From positions 2,687,001-2,751,000 of the forward strand of contig JAJTWR010000263.1 of NCBI GenBank assembly GCA_021613335.1: DNA of 64,000 nt. The letters run 5' to 3'. The DNA is from Whitmania pigra (Eukaryota; Annelida; Clitellata; Hirudinida; Haemopidae). Every line of letters starts with the position of its first letter. The first letter of the stretch is position 1. Positions 1-15,659 of this stretch are shown in pieces. Under the pieces are notes generated by a model, which was not told where the DNA came from, searched no databases, and was given only the letters and a program-made list of their open reading frames with translations. The translations under genes were made by a program, and so were the position numbers.

Positions 1-257
1 GTTAAGGAAGTCCGCATAATAAGTTTCAAATTATTAAGTTTGGCAAAAAATCTGACTATTCGGATATATGTTCTACTGAATCTTGCTCACTTCGCAATCA
101 GTCTTATATTTAATTGCTGAGGCGTTCCAAACGCCGTGGTACAAGAGCTGATATAACTCCTAGTGTATAAGATATTTCCAAGCAAGTTAACTGTCGACAA
201 ATTCATTCGAGGTGGAGGCCTCGAAGACTTAACAGATATTTTAATATTCGCATAACT
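1..257. other. 5' flank of the MFSD6-like gene
   Basis: No coding region, RNA gene or repeat is visible here. The stretch presumably holds the promoter and 5' untranslated region of the gene starting at 258. No clear TATA element was identified. Confidence 0.4.
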
Positions 258-5724
<5,467 letters not shown>

Positions 5725-5896
5725 CACCTCGTAACTCCAGTCGACAAGCTTCAAACGGGATTTGTTGAGTTTAAATCGCCGTTACAGTGCCACCTTTAGT
5801 GCAGAAAATGAAGCCCAACTATTTATTTGTTTTCTTAAGAAATTTCTATGTGAATGTCATTGATGCAAATCAAAAACATTTTTGGTTTATCTCTTC

Positions 5897-5902
5897 AATA
5901 AA
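5897..5902 (+). promoter_or_regulatory. Poly(A) signal of the MFSD6-like gene
   Basis: A canonical AATAAA hexamer lies 173 bp after the predicted stop at 5722-5724, on the coding strand. Confidence 0.6.
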
Positions 5903-5981
5903 GAACCTTCATCACTACCGACTTCCTTCTTTTCCGTCACCTTTTTACGCATTGAACTTTGATTTTTGAATAATGGACAAA

Positions 5982-6190
5982 GCCTCAGTAGGAATCGACA
6001 AAGGTCACTTTTTTTAGCCGGGACCGGGGTACAAAATACATGTTTAGATATGAAACTTTCTAACCTATTAACAGTGTAATTTTCTGCTTTGTTTCAATTT
6101 TTTAAAACTAATGCTTAACAAAAAGAGATCATGTATGATTAATGACAATTTTCAACAGCAGCTGTTTTTAAAGGCAAAACATAACCTTAT
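5982..6190. repeat. Interspersed repeat terminus shared with 54.5 kb
   Basis: From 5982 the sequence GTAGGAATCGAC, a CACTTTTTTTAGCCGGG block and a following segment with ACAGTGTAATTTTCTGC also occur, diverged, at 54,521-54,700. The inverse complement of the first block closes the repeat near 55,475. This marks one end of a dispersed repeat family. No protein is encoded in this copy. Confidence 0.55.
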
Positions 6191-6275
6191 GCTATGAAAT
6201 TTTGTGGTATTTTGAATAAAGATATTTCAAAATACGTATTTTATAATTTAGTATTTTGAGAACCTCAAGCAGGTA

Positions 6276-6644
6276 CAGTAGAACCCACTTATCTCGACCT
6301 CGGTTAACTCGCCAACCCTATTAAGTCGACGCTTTTGAAGTGAAACCGCCAAATTCCCTCTTTATCTTATCATTTTCTCATCGGTTATGTCGATGCTTTT
6401 ATATCGCAGAAACCTAATATCTCGAGAACAAAAGAGGATCAAATTCGCCACTTTACATCAGTTATCTCGATGTAAAAAACCCATTAAAAACAAGAGCATG
6501 TACATTCTTATTTATTAAAGCCCATTATGTACATAAAGAAATTGCAAACATATGTTAATTTATTGATTTTCGACTATCTCGATCATCTGTTACCTTGACG
6601 TTTTTGACAAAGCCCTAGGCCGGCGACATAACCGGGTTCGACTG
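6276..6644. mobile_element. Pogo/Tigger-type MITE, about 369 bp
   Basis: The left end reads CAGTAGAACCCACTTATCTCG. The right end, inverted, reads CAGTCGAACCCGGTTATGTCG. Both are flanked by TA (6274-6275 and 6645-6646), the target duplication expected for Tc1/mariner-pogo elements. The CAGTNGAACC terminus is typical of pogo/Tigger. No transposase is present, so it is a non-autonomous derivative. It sits inside older AT-rich repeat DNA. Confidence 0.75.
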
Positions 6645-6646
6645 TA

Positions 6647-6722
6647 TTTTATATTTTGAAATATTTTTTTTAAGTATTTAGAATTTCAAATACTCAGTGG
6701 GCAGTATTTTGCCCACCTCTGG
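6647..6722. repeat. hAT-like repeat terminus
   Basis: Read on the minus strand, the segment ends in CCAGAGGTGGGCAAAATACTG, a form typical of hAT terminal inverted repeats. The partner end was not found; the pogo-type MITE lies within or next to this older element. Confidence 0.4.
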
Positions 6723-7060
6723 TGCTCTAGAACTAAACTTACAGCTTCTCAACCATCGCGAGATGTTGGCATTTGGCCAAAGTTCAACAACCCATATAAC
6801 ATTTATTTATAGTGGTTAAGAAGACCTGGATCTGCGTAATAACCAAGGAATATGCGATTTCTCTTTTATTTTTGCAAAAAAATTAAGATATCAAGATTAA
6901 TAGCTTTTTAATTTAAAATTTTATAAAATTCCCAAAAGCAAATAGCAAATTACGTATCTTTTATAAATTTACTACAATGATACGTAGAGATATTGGGAAA
7001 ATGATGTATTCGTCAAGAAATTGTTGCTTATCTTAAAAATTTTGATTATTATATCAGAAA

Positions 7061-7717
7061 ATGAGTGAAGAGCGTTTTGATGACAGTTATCATTACGAAA
7101 GTAAGTTAACTTGACTACTTTTTAACTAAATAAGTAAATGCTGTAAATAGATGATTATATCGTACGATTTGGATTAATGCGTTTATTTGTTTAAAGGACT
7201 ACTTGCGTTAAAAAAGGAACTTAAGGATGTGCGGATAGGATACCTACTTACAACCGCTGGTCTTGTTATGGTATGTTTAAATCTAAAATTGGTTAACGTA
7301 AAATATAGTACTTAAGTCAATATTTTCTTGTCCAGGTATCACGGCATCAATTAGTCGAAGTAACTATACGTATAAAGTAGGAGCAAACGTTGGATATCGT
7401 GATAAGAACTAATTCATAATGTAGTATCATCAACAATTTAAATTTATTCAAAACTCTAAACATATAAATAATTAATCACCATTAAATCAGTTTACTATCA
7501 TTTGCATAATATGAAACATAACATTTACTATTTAGTAATTATTTGCCCAAATTGTCTGACCCAACTCTGTCCGAAATCGACGACATTCTTTACGCAGATG
7601 ATGAAGATGTTGATGAGCACCAAATAGGTTTATACCGTAAGTGTCCATGAATAAGTATTATATTTAACCAAATTATTAGGACCAATAGAAGCAGAACCAG
7701 AAACAGCTAAAGAATAG
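7061..7717 (+). CDS. Unrecognised 97-residue protein, five exons
   Basis: I do not recognise this gene. Exons 7061-7100, 7197-7270, 7336-7376, 7536-7636 and 7680-7717 all have GT-AG boundaries, most with strong donors (GTAAGT, GTATGT, GTAGGA, GTAAGT). Their phases join without a stop into 97 residues plus TAG. The protein starts MSEERFDDSYHYERL, has a mixed middle containing KKELKDVRIGYLLTTAGLVM (one short hydrophobic patch), then an acidic segment (EIDDILYADDEDVDEHQIG) and an acidic C-terminus. There is no signal peptide or obvious membrane span. Introns are 59-159 bp. A poly(A) signal (AATAAA) lies at 7780-7785, so the unit is complete. Role unknown. Confidence 0.6.
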
Positions 7718-7779
7718 TATCGTTCCATAATTGTAATTATTGAAGATACACTTAAAAAGTATTCTACAGATATAATCTA

Positions 7780-7785
7780 AATAAA
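7780..7785 (+). promoter_or_regulatory. Poly(A) signal of the 97-residue gene
   Basis: AATAAA lies 63 bp after the stop of the small gene and before the first exon of the next gene, supporting two separate transcription units. Confidence 0.55.
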
Positions 7786-7872
7786 ATTGTACATAGAAAT
7801 TATTGAACCGGTCATATGAGCCACTCTGTATGCTTAGAGATGTTTGATTTAACCAGTTTCACAATCCCACAG

Positions 7873-10411
7873 ATGTTTCTAACAATGAAATTTTTCGATC
7901 ACTTTACAAAAAATATGAATTCCTAATGTGTGCATTATGGGTGAGTTAATTATTTTTGGGAGTTACTCACATGAAATTCAATAATTACATGTTTCAATAA
8001 CATAATTTTATTACAAGTTTTAACATTTCATAATAATTCTTAATTTGAAGGAACATAAATATTATCGGTTTGTGAATTTAACATTCCTCCGCCTTATGAA
8101 CATCGAGAATATCTCAGAATCTAAAACAAATAGTGCTATGTTTCGGTAAGATTAAATGCATTTTCTTACAACAAATACTCAGTTACAAAAAGATTAACGT
8201 TTAACGATTAATGGTTATGAAACAGCTTTATAAACATGTTAATTTCTTCACGACGTATTTCGATTGCGTGCCAAGCTTTGAAATTGTTTAAAATCATAGT
8301 GGAGAAACATAGAGAATGGATCATTTATGCAACAGATTGTAATGCTTCTTATACTTTTATTTTAAAGTAATTTTATTCGTTTTGAAAATCATAAACTCTT
8401 ATTGTATAGATGTTAATAAAATTGTTGGATGGGTAAGATATTTCAAGGACATTCCAGAAGCAAAAAACATTAAAATGAAACGGATTACATCTTGGATAAA
8501 GTTTCAATGTAAGAAATAAGCGATGCTGACCTTCATTAATTTTTTTTGGAAGAGCTTATATATTCTATAGTGAAAAATTGTTTTTATGTGCAGTATGCTA
8601 ACGGGCTAATTAACCGATGTTTTTTGAGTGCCTTATGTAACAGGGTAGGATATCAAGGCACTTCTTAATCGTTCTTCCATTTATATACCTACCCGTGGGC
8701 TCCCTCTGGCAGTACATGCCGGGTTGCGAGCTTGACACATAACGACTGTTGCACGCAACCCAAACAGCCAACACGCCTGCATTCGGCTGTGATAACTATC
8801 GTAATACGTTCAATATTAGTGCTTCGTTTCAACTCTTTATATTTGTAGCGACATCCATATTAGAGACGATGAAGCGACATGAGATTGTCGTAAAATGCCG
8901 GTCTTACGATTTCATGGAAAACCCAGGGGTGAAGTATTTCAAAATCTTGTAATCGTTGATAGTTTAATGGCGCATTAATTTTGAATAACTTTAACAGTCG
9001 ACATGTTTGAGAAATATGAAGTTATTTTTTTTTTAAATAATTTGTTTATATTTTTCTGTTTTCCAGATGGAATTAGACAGTAAATTTATTCATGAACTTT
9101 TGAAAGAATTTGGACGGCCACATCCTTCCAACATTCCTGCAAGAACGTTTGACATTTTAATCTTCTATTTTCATTCCGCAAAAACTGAAGAAGATAAAAG
9201 GAATCGAATGCGTGAATTTATAAAAGTATGTTGTGACATGGAGATGAGGTATAAGGAAAAGATAATGACAAGCGGTGATTATGTCTATTGTTTAAATTGT
9301 TGTATGCGCCCCGTGCTTAGTAACGCAAATAAAACAATTATACCACAAATAAAGGTATGTTATCTATTCGCCAAATATTTTATCTTGAAATTTCAAAATT
9401 ATAAAGTTAATTTTAAATGATTACTCAGTCATAATGCTAAGAAATTCTTGATTAGAAAAGCAATTGAATTCTTTTTTACCTAAGGAAATGCCGTACCTCA
9501 GAATCCTAGCTATTGAAAAGTGGTTATATGACCAGTTTGACTTTTTTGACCCTGAAAACTTTATTATTCCAAATCAGTCGACTCTTTTCAATGTATCCGA
9601 TTTAGAAGGAAACGATTTTACAATAGAAATATTCTTAATATTCAAGGAATACATTAAATATTTAAAATTATGTTCGGTTATGAAAGAAGTGATTGAAATG
9701 ATAGAAGAACTAATGGGGGTAGGTTATCAAGAGTTAAGAACTCTCAATGGAAAGCCGTTTTAGGAACTGAAATTGATTTCTGTGGTAATTCTTTCAGTCG
9801 AGTGGAGGAGTACAAGGATTTGATGACACATTTTTCAACGATGCTGGTAGAAGTTTTAAATCGTATTTATTTACAGTTTTTAAGAAAGAACAACTTCGAG
9901 GCCATATACCGTTTTATTTTGAATTATTGATTGATCGATGGTGAGTCGTTTCTAGGGAATTATAAAAAGAAACCATTCAACTCTCCAGTTTTTATTTTCA
10001 TTTTAAATAATAATAATAATAATATTGCTTAAATTATTAATGAAATTATCTAATAGTGAACATTTGTGAATAATTCCTCACACAGTCCTTTCCTGTTGAT
10101 TAATCCTCGATATAAGAATGCAAATGAAGATCTGAAGAAGTTGATAAGAGGACAAGAGATTGATAAAGTAATTTACATACTTGTATTAAAAAATATTTTT
10201 GAAGCATAATTATTATAAGATTTGTAGACTGTCCACAAATTTTATTGTCAGGCTACCTATGAAAGAACTTACTTTATCACAAACAAAGACCATCTAGATG
10301 TTTATGATTATAATTATAATGATGATTACGGTCGTTATGATGATGATTATGATAGTCTTGATGAAGAAGATGATGATGATGATAATTATGATGATGAGAA
10401 GGAGGAGGAGG

Positions 10412-10442
<31 letters not shown>

Positions 10443-10527
10443 GGAGGAGGAGGAAGAGGGGGAGGGTGATGATGATGATGAGGAGGAGGAGGAAGAGGAG
10501 GATGAGGAGGATGGGATATCACTCTAA
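7873..10527 (+). CDS. Unrecognised helical protein with acidic tail, ten exons (5' end open)
   Basis: I do not recognise this family. Exons 7873-7940, 8051-8145, 8226-8338, 8410-8508, 8571-8644, 9067-9354, 9461-9718, 9798-9940, 10086-10167 and 10252-10527 chain in phase into about 498 residues. The first begins in mid-codon, so an upstream start exon is missing, unless ATG 7928 within exon 1 is used. The protein looks almost all alpha-helical, without signal peptide or membrane segment; blocks such as ACQALKLFKIIVEKHREWII and MPYLRILAIEKWLYDQFDFF suggest an armadillo/HEAT-like fold (inference). The C-terminal 60 or so residues are an Asp/Glu run encoded by a GAT/GAG repeat, ending DGISL. A poly(A) signal lies at 10605-10610. 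Apart from the open 5' end, ten consecutive in-phase exons argue strongly for a real gene. Confidence 0.65.
10367..10512 (+). repeat. GAT/GAG trinucleotide repeat coding the acidic tail
   Basis: An interrupted (GAT)n(GAG)n tract in the last exon of the ten-exon gene encodes the poly-Asp/Glu tail. The His/Pro frame on the opposite strand and the Met/Arg frame on this strand are artefacts. Confidence 0.85.
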
Positions 10528-10604
10528 GGATGCAGCTGGTAATCTAAAGTTGATAAGAAAACATGAAGTTTTTTATCGGGTTACTGAAGAAAGACTACTT
10601 TATC

Positions 10605-10610
10605 AATAAA
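10605..10610 (+). promoter_or_regulatory. Poly(A) signal of the ten-exon gene
   Basis: AATAAA lies 78 bp after the stop codon at 10525-10527. Confidence 0.55.
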
Positions 10611-10806
10611 GTTGGAGTTTTGTATAGCATTTATGAATAATAATTGTCAAATTATATCAAGTACTAACACATTGGTGGGTTTGATTAATGGATTTTGAAG
10701 ACATTTCTACAATTGCATTTCACGAGCATGATGCTTTCTAATAATAAACGGAGGCTACGCTCGGAGTCATGATAATAGAAAATAGGTCTTTTGCAACTGA
10801 TCATAC

Positions 10807-12354
10807 ATTGTGGCACTGTTTGAAAGTCTTGTTGAGATTGTTGGCGTGGATGAAGGTCAGTGCAGTCATGCCTGCCTTTAAGAATCCATTCGTACTGCTT
10901 ATCAGGATGCAGTTGTTTTCGTACCAACATTTGTTGAGCCATTCCACCGTTTCCCGAAGCAAATCCTCACTCAATTGCATCTCAGCCGCTGTGGTAATGA
11001 TAAAGGGTCAGATCAAATGAACTCAATCAATTTTGAAAAAATGTCCCATAAAAGTATCTAAAAAAACTGAATTCATTTCATCTGACCCTAATGCTTTTCA
11101 TTTTAAAATATTGAGATAAACTAAATCTTATGCAATATATTCCGTGCGGCGATAATAGAATGATCTAATTTAAGAGGTTCACAATATAGTTTTAAGAACA
11201 AGTGGAGAATAAAAATTATTGGGTATCACATGGCTGCGATATAAATTAAATTTAATCTTGAAATACCGAAAGGCACAATTTAATTTTCCATTGCACGAGA
11301 GCACGACAAATGAATTTCAATCTTTATAATGTAAAGTGAAACAAAATTACTTGAGGGGTGGTACAAATCCAGTAGCACAAAACAAGATTCACTTTGACGC
11401 TCTCATCTTCAGGTAATTTTTCAGGCTTTTTTCTTCATCGTTGCTATCCTCGCCCACTGACTTTGATTTCGTCGACAAACCTTCAATTTCTGCTTGCTCA
11501 TTGTCTGACTTCATAATAGATAAATCACCATGTTTGTCGGCTTAGGATTTTGCCGTGCTTTTGAATGTTTCAGATTTAGTGGTGTCGACTTTCTCATGTT
11601 CAGTTTCAGGAATTACAATGTCGGGACGTCTGAGTTTAAATTGTTGATGATTACGCTTTCTGACACAACAAATTCATTGGTCACGACCTCAGGACTGGCA
11701 AATTCAGAGACGGCGATTTCAAGGTTTTCAATATCCTGGATTTCAACTTTCGGGATGTCAACTGCTAGGTAATCAGCATTCGACAGTTCTGCATTGTTTT
11801 CATTGACATTTGGGGATTCGACGACAGATGTAACATCGTCTGGAATTTTATTGGGTGTATCACCGGCAGTCTCATCGGGTTTATCACCAGCAGTTATGGA
11901 TTGATTTGTCTGAGATCTTTTTGGATCTTCATCGACTTTGGTGATATTTTCTTCTAGATAAGACAATTTCTGTGCACTTACAATTAGTGATATCGATTCT
12001 TCCTTGATTTGAAATAATTTTACTGGCTTAATAGAGTGCATGTACGAAATTCCAGATTAAGTTTGCTTGCGTATGATATTAAAGTAGCTAGGGGAAAAAG
12101 TTGGCTTCAACTTCTCAACCCACCATGGTTGCTGAAGGTCACTGTCGACATACAAAACATGGACGAACTCGAGGCTTGGAACCTGTTAAGACCTCTAAGG
12201 TCACAGCATCTCCTATGTAAAGCGGACCGACAACATGAGAAAAGTTTGGCTGATTCTTCAGTATCGGTGCCATTTTCATTGGATCGACGGCTAGCACCCT
12301 CGCTAGAATTTCTGGCTGGGTTGCTGGCTTCAATGTATGATCCATTGACTGCTC
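10807..12354 (-). pseudogene. Exons of an unrecognised gene, probably broken
   Basis: Three blocks on the minus strand look coding. Exon 12154-12354 (67 codons, CAG acceptor, GTATGT donor) contains GPLYIGDAVTLEVL, faintly like the start of an invertebrate ZP-C subdomain; this is weak. It can join in phase to a block starting at 12026 that runs to a stop at 11613 (Asp/Glu/Ser/Thr-rich, disordered). The same composition continues in another frame to about 11390 after a frameshift and past an in-frame stop near 11550. A further exon at 10807-10988 holds EDLLRETVEWLNKCWYENNC and ends at a GTATGA donor. The frameshift plus stop suggest decay, or an unseen intron. No start exon was found. Confidence 0.35.
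11004..11089. mobile_element. 86-bp MITE made almost only of inverted repeats
   Basis: AGGGTCAGATCAAATGAACTCA at the left matches, with two or three differences, the inverse complement of the right end (AGGGTCAGATGAAATGAATTCA). The 22-bp arms flank about 40 bp of AT-rich sequence. It lies just upstream (minus strand) of the acceptor of the exon ending at 10988, so the element contributes to that intron end. Confidence 0.65.
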
Positions 12355-12599
12355 CTGTAAATATTGGCACGATAGCTAAACTCGAAAGTGCACATAGATG
12401 TCAAAATGGATGATGCATCATAGACGTACATAATCGTTTGGAGTTAAGGATTAGAAATATAATTTTTACATCTTTTACCCAAAAATATTTTCTAATTTAT
12501 TGAATGGCATTAAAACAATTATTTAACGTATGTTTAGTCATTAGTCCAAATTAAAATATCAAACGAAACGCAGCTAAAAATTATATTCAACTTTCAGAC

Positions 12600-14120
12600 T
12601 TTGAAATCAAACGAAACCAACTTGAGAGATTGAAGTGCTCCACTTTGGGTGTTAAGTACCTCGGCAATGACCTTGTGAGGCGAGAGGTTTTCCTCTATCT
12701 TAATTACGGCCCATGCAGGCCAAGCCACCTTCTGGAAAATCGGTTTACTTTCCCTTCAAATGTTTCCACTGCAGACTGACTGATTTCGTATATCGGCAAC
12801 GGCCACATCAATCTTAGAATCAGCACAAATTGGAAAACCCACGTCTTGAGTCTTCCCGGCAGAGGGGCTTTGTCAATCATCTTCAGATCCTCTTCCGCCG
12901 TTCTGAAGACGTTAGCTTGCTGGCTCACATCAGCAAGGAAATAGTCGAAGTTAATAAAAATACACTCGTTCCAAGCTTTTCACTGGCTGTTCAGTGATAT
13001 CGGGAATTGTTTGGCCTGCAACCACAAAGGACACATCACTGCGAATGGTTTCTCTTGTCAGGAAACTTCTGGATTTAGTTGGCTTGAAAGCCATTCTGCA
13101 CCATTGTAACATTTCGTCCAGTTTTGTCGGAGTCTTTTGGACAGCCCTTTTCTGTTCATAACAAGGGTGGTGTCATCCATGAAGGCTTTGACTGGAGGCA
13201 TCTTTGACAATATATACGTCTTTTGAGCTTCTCTATGGGAATGTAAACGCCCTCCGTTCTTCTCCATTCTTCATCCACTGCGAGATTGGTCCATGCTTTT
13301 CCGATGAGGGTATGAAACAATTTTAGCGTTCTTGGACGTCGTTTGTATAAAAGATAAGGAACTCCATTTGGACTCGGCGCTGACCGATTCCTTGACTTTC
13401 TGACGACTTTCTTGATCTCTTCGAGTAATAGGGTCATCAAGTCAAAGGGAATATCTGGAAGAGACACCTCTGAAATGTCTGAACTTGCCTCTAAGCTTTC
13501 ATTTTGTAGGGAGTCTCTGTAAATCCTGTTTAGGTGGTCTTCTAACTCGGCTTGCTCAACATTTAGCACACCCGACTTTAGGGGGTCCAGCAACGATTTC
13601 CTGTATTTGTATGGGTTTTTGAAAAAATCTAGCCTTGCGCGCCTCCTCTCGTATTTCTTCCGTTTGGCATTTTCCGCGCGACGGATGGAACTGATTCTTC
13701 TCTTAGGTTCGTTCCTTAAGGCGATTACACCAGGTCTTTTGCCTTCTTCGGCCCTTTTCCATCGACACCGTAGCGCCTTTTCTCTCTCTTCAGGCATTTC
13801 AACCCTCGTTCTTTTCTGGACATTGTCACTTCTCTCTCCTGCTTCACTGTGACTGGATCGTATCTTCTGTGGCATTCTTTATAAATGAAGTTTGTGAAGG
13901 ATTTCATTGTTTTTGTCCGTCTTCAACATCTTCTTCAACCCTTGTCCAAGCGTCTGATCCAGCTCTTCCCAAGCTTTCTTGTTTTTGGCCGTCGGAAACT
14001 TGATCTTCGGCTTTGGAGGTTTCCATGTTGGAGCGAAGACTGGACTACACGCGAGACTGTCGTTTGCATCCTGTCCGGTGAAGTCCGACGTTTTATCTGC
14101 GAGCGGATCTGTCACAGTAT
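12600..14120 (-). mobile_element. Decayed non-LTR retrotransposon (LINE) copy 1
   Basis: Several frames on the minus strand together spell a reverse-transcriptase ORF, read from high to low coordinates. Near 14.1-13.9 kb is the N-terminal part with KKAWEELDQTLGQGL. The region 13.88-13.16 kb carries RRAENAKRKKYERRRARL, then the RT motif SAPSPNGVPYLLYKR (family form SAPGPNGVPYLLYK), then EEWRRTEGVYIPIE. Near 13.2-13.1 kb is VKAFMDDTTL, and near 12.9-12.7 kb LPGRLKTWVFQFVL and FSRRWLGLHGP. The central RT palm is deleted between YIPIE and KAFMDD, and there are several frameshifts, so the copy is dead. The family is common in corals, molluscs and brachiopods. Confidence 0.8.
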
Positions 14121-14129
14121 GTTGTCTCG

Positions 14130-14830
14130 TCCAGTGCAGGCAGCCTTTCTTGCAAACTATGGCCGTTACTCGAGCACAACTGACTTGTCCCGTTTACGGC
14201 ATTGGATTTGAACTAACTTCCCGCCAATTACCAACTGTTAGGGAAGCAATGCAGCATTATTCCCTTGTTCAAATACAACTTCCAAAGAATACTAAATCAA
14301 ATAAACAGTTGCTCAAGTTTATGCAAATGTTACAGACATTTGGTTTAAATCTGGCATTCCGACCGTTTCAATGAGAAGAGTACAACAAAAAGTACAAAAA
14401 TTTTAAAATGATTCTGAAAAAAAGTCGAAACGAAAGCTTTAGCATAATTGATTGCTAAACAGGACAAGGTTTAAGTTTGTATGACTTAGAAGCATGTCAT
14501 TGTCTCGATTTAAGTAATTGCACTTGTTCCAGAGAATTAAAGGCGTCAGCACTTGAGCGTGAATATTTTTTAATCAAAGACATGAAATAAATTTTGTTAT
14601 TGGTACATTGGACAAGGAAACTACTTGCAATTTAAGTAAGATAGATATACATTGCTGGAAAATTGCTGAATGACGACGTGAAAAAAATTGTATTTTGTTT
14701 TTGTTTGGTCTCAAAATTACCTAGCGCCGCATTACAATTGGGTTGATGTTTCTATCGCGAGCAGTATCCAAATTTCGATAGTCGTATTTTAAGTAATTCT
14801 ACCGAATCTGAATATAAAGACACCCGGGTG
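14130..14830. other. Intergenic stretch, nothing recognised
   Basis: Apart from LINE-flanking sequence there is no gene, RNA or clear repeat here. The short open frames lack splice or family support. Confidence 0.5.
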
Positions 14831-14837
14831 GGCACGA

Positions 14838-14908
14838 GCGCACGGCCGGGAGTTGAACCCGGATCAATTTCTTGGAAGGCAACTATGATATCGTTGCACC
14901 ACTCACGC
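14838..14908 (-). tRNA. tRNA-Gly(TCC)-like pseudogene or SINE head
   Basis: The minus strand shows a tRNA-Gly layout: D-arm GTGGTGCAACGATATCAT, anticodon loop CTTCCAA (anticodon TCC), and T-arm CGGGTTCAACTCCCG with a paired stem. The acceptor arms do not pair and the anticodon stem has a mismatch (GTTGC against GAAAT), so it is not a functional tRNA as read. It may be a pseudogene or the head of a tRNA-derived SINE. It lies about 90 bp from the giant trinucleotide tract. Confidence 0.6.
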
Positions 14909-14995
14909 AGGCCTCCTGGTTTTGCAAGTTGCCAATAGACACAACACAAGATGACTCTTCAATGCATATGCATGGAGCCCAACTAATTATCTGTG

Positions 14996-15545
<550 letters not shown>

Positions 15546-15659
15546 CTTTGCTACTGGAAATAACAGAAAATACGGCACAAAGTTAGATCGTTATAATGAC
15601 TATAATCAACTGGTTCACAGAAATGCATGGACTTTGTACATTGTGACAATATAAACATT

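Noticed and set aside
8749..8952. 67-residue plus-strand frame in the ten-exon gene
   Set aside because: Exons 8571-8644 and 9067-9354 join in phase without it, so it is intronic.
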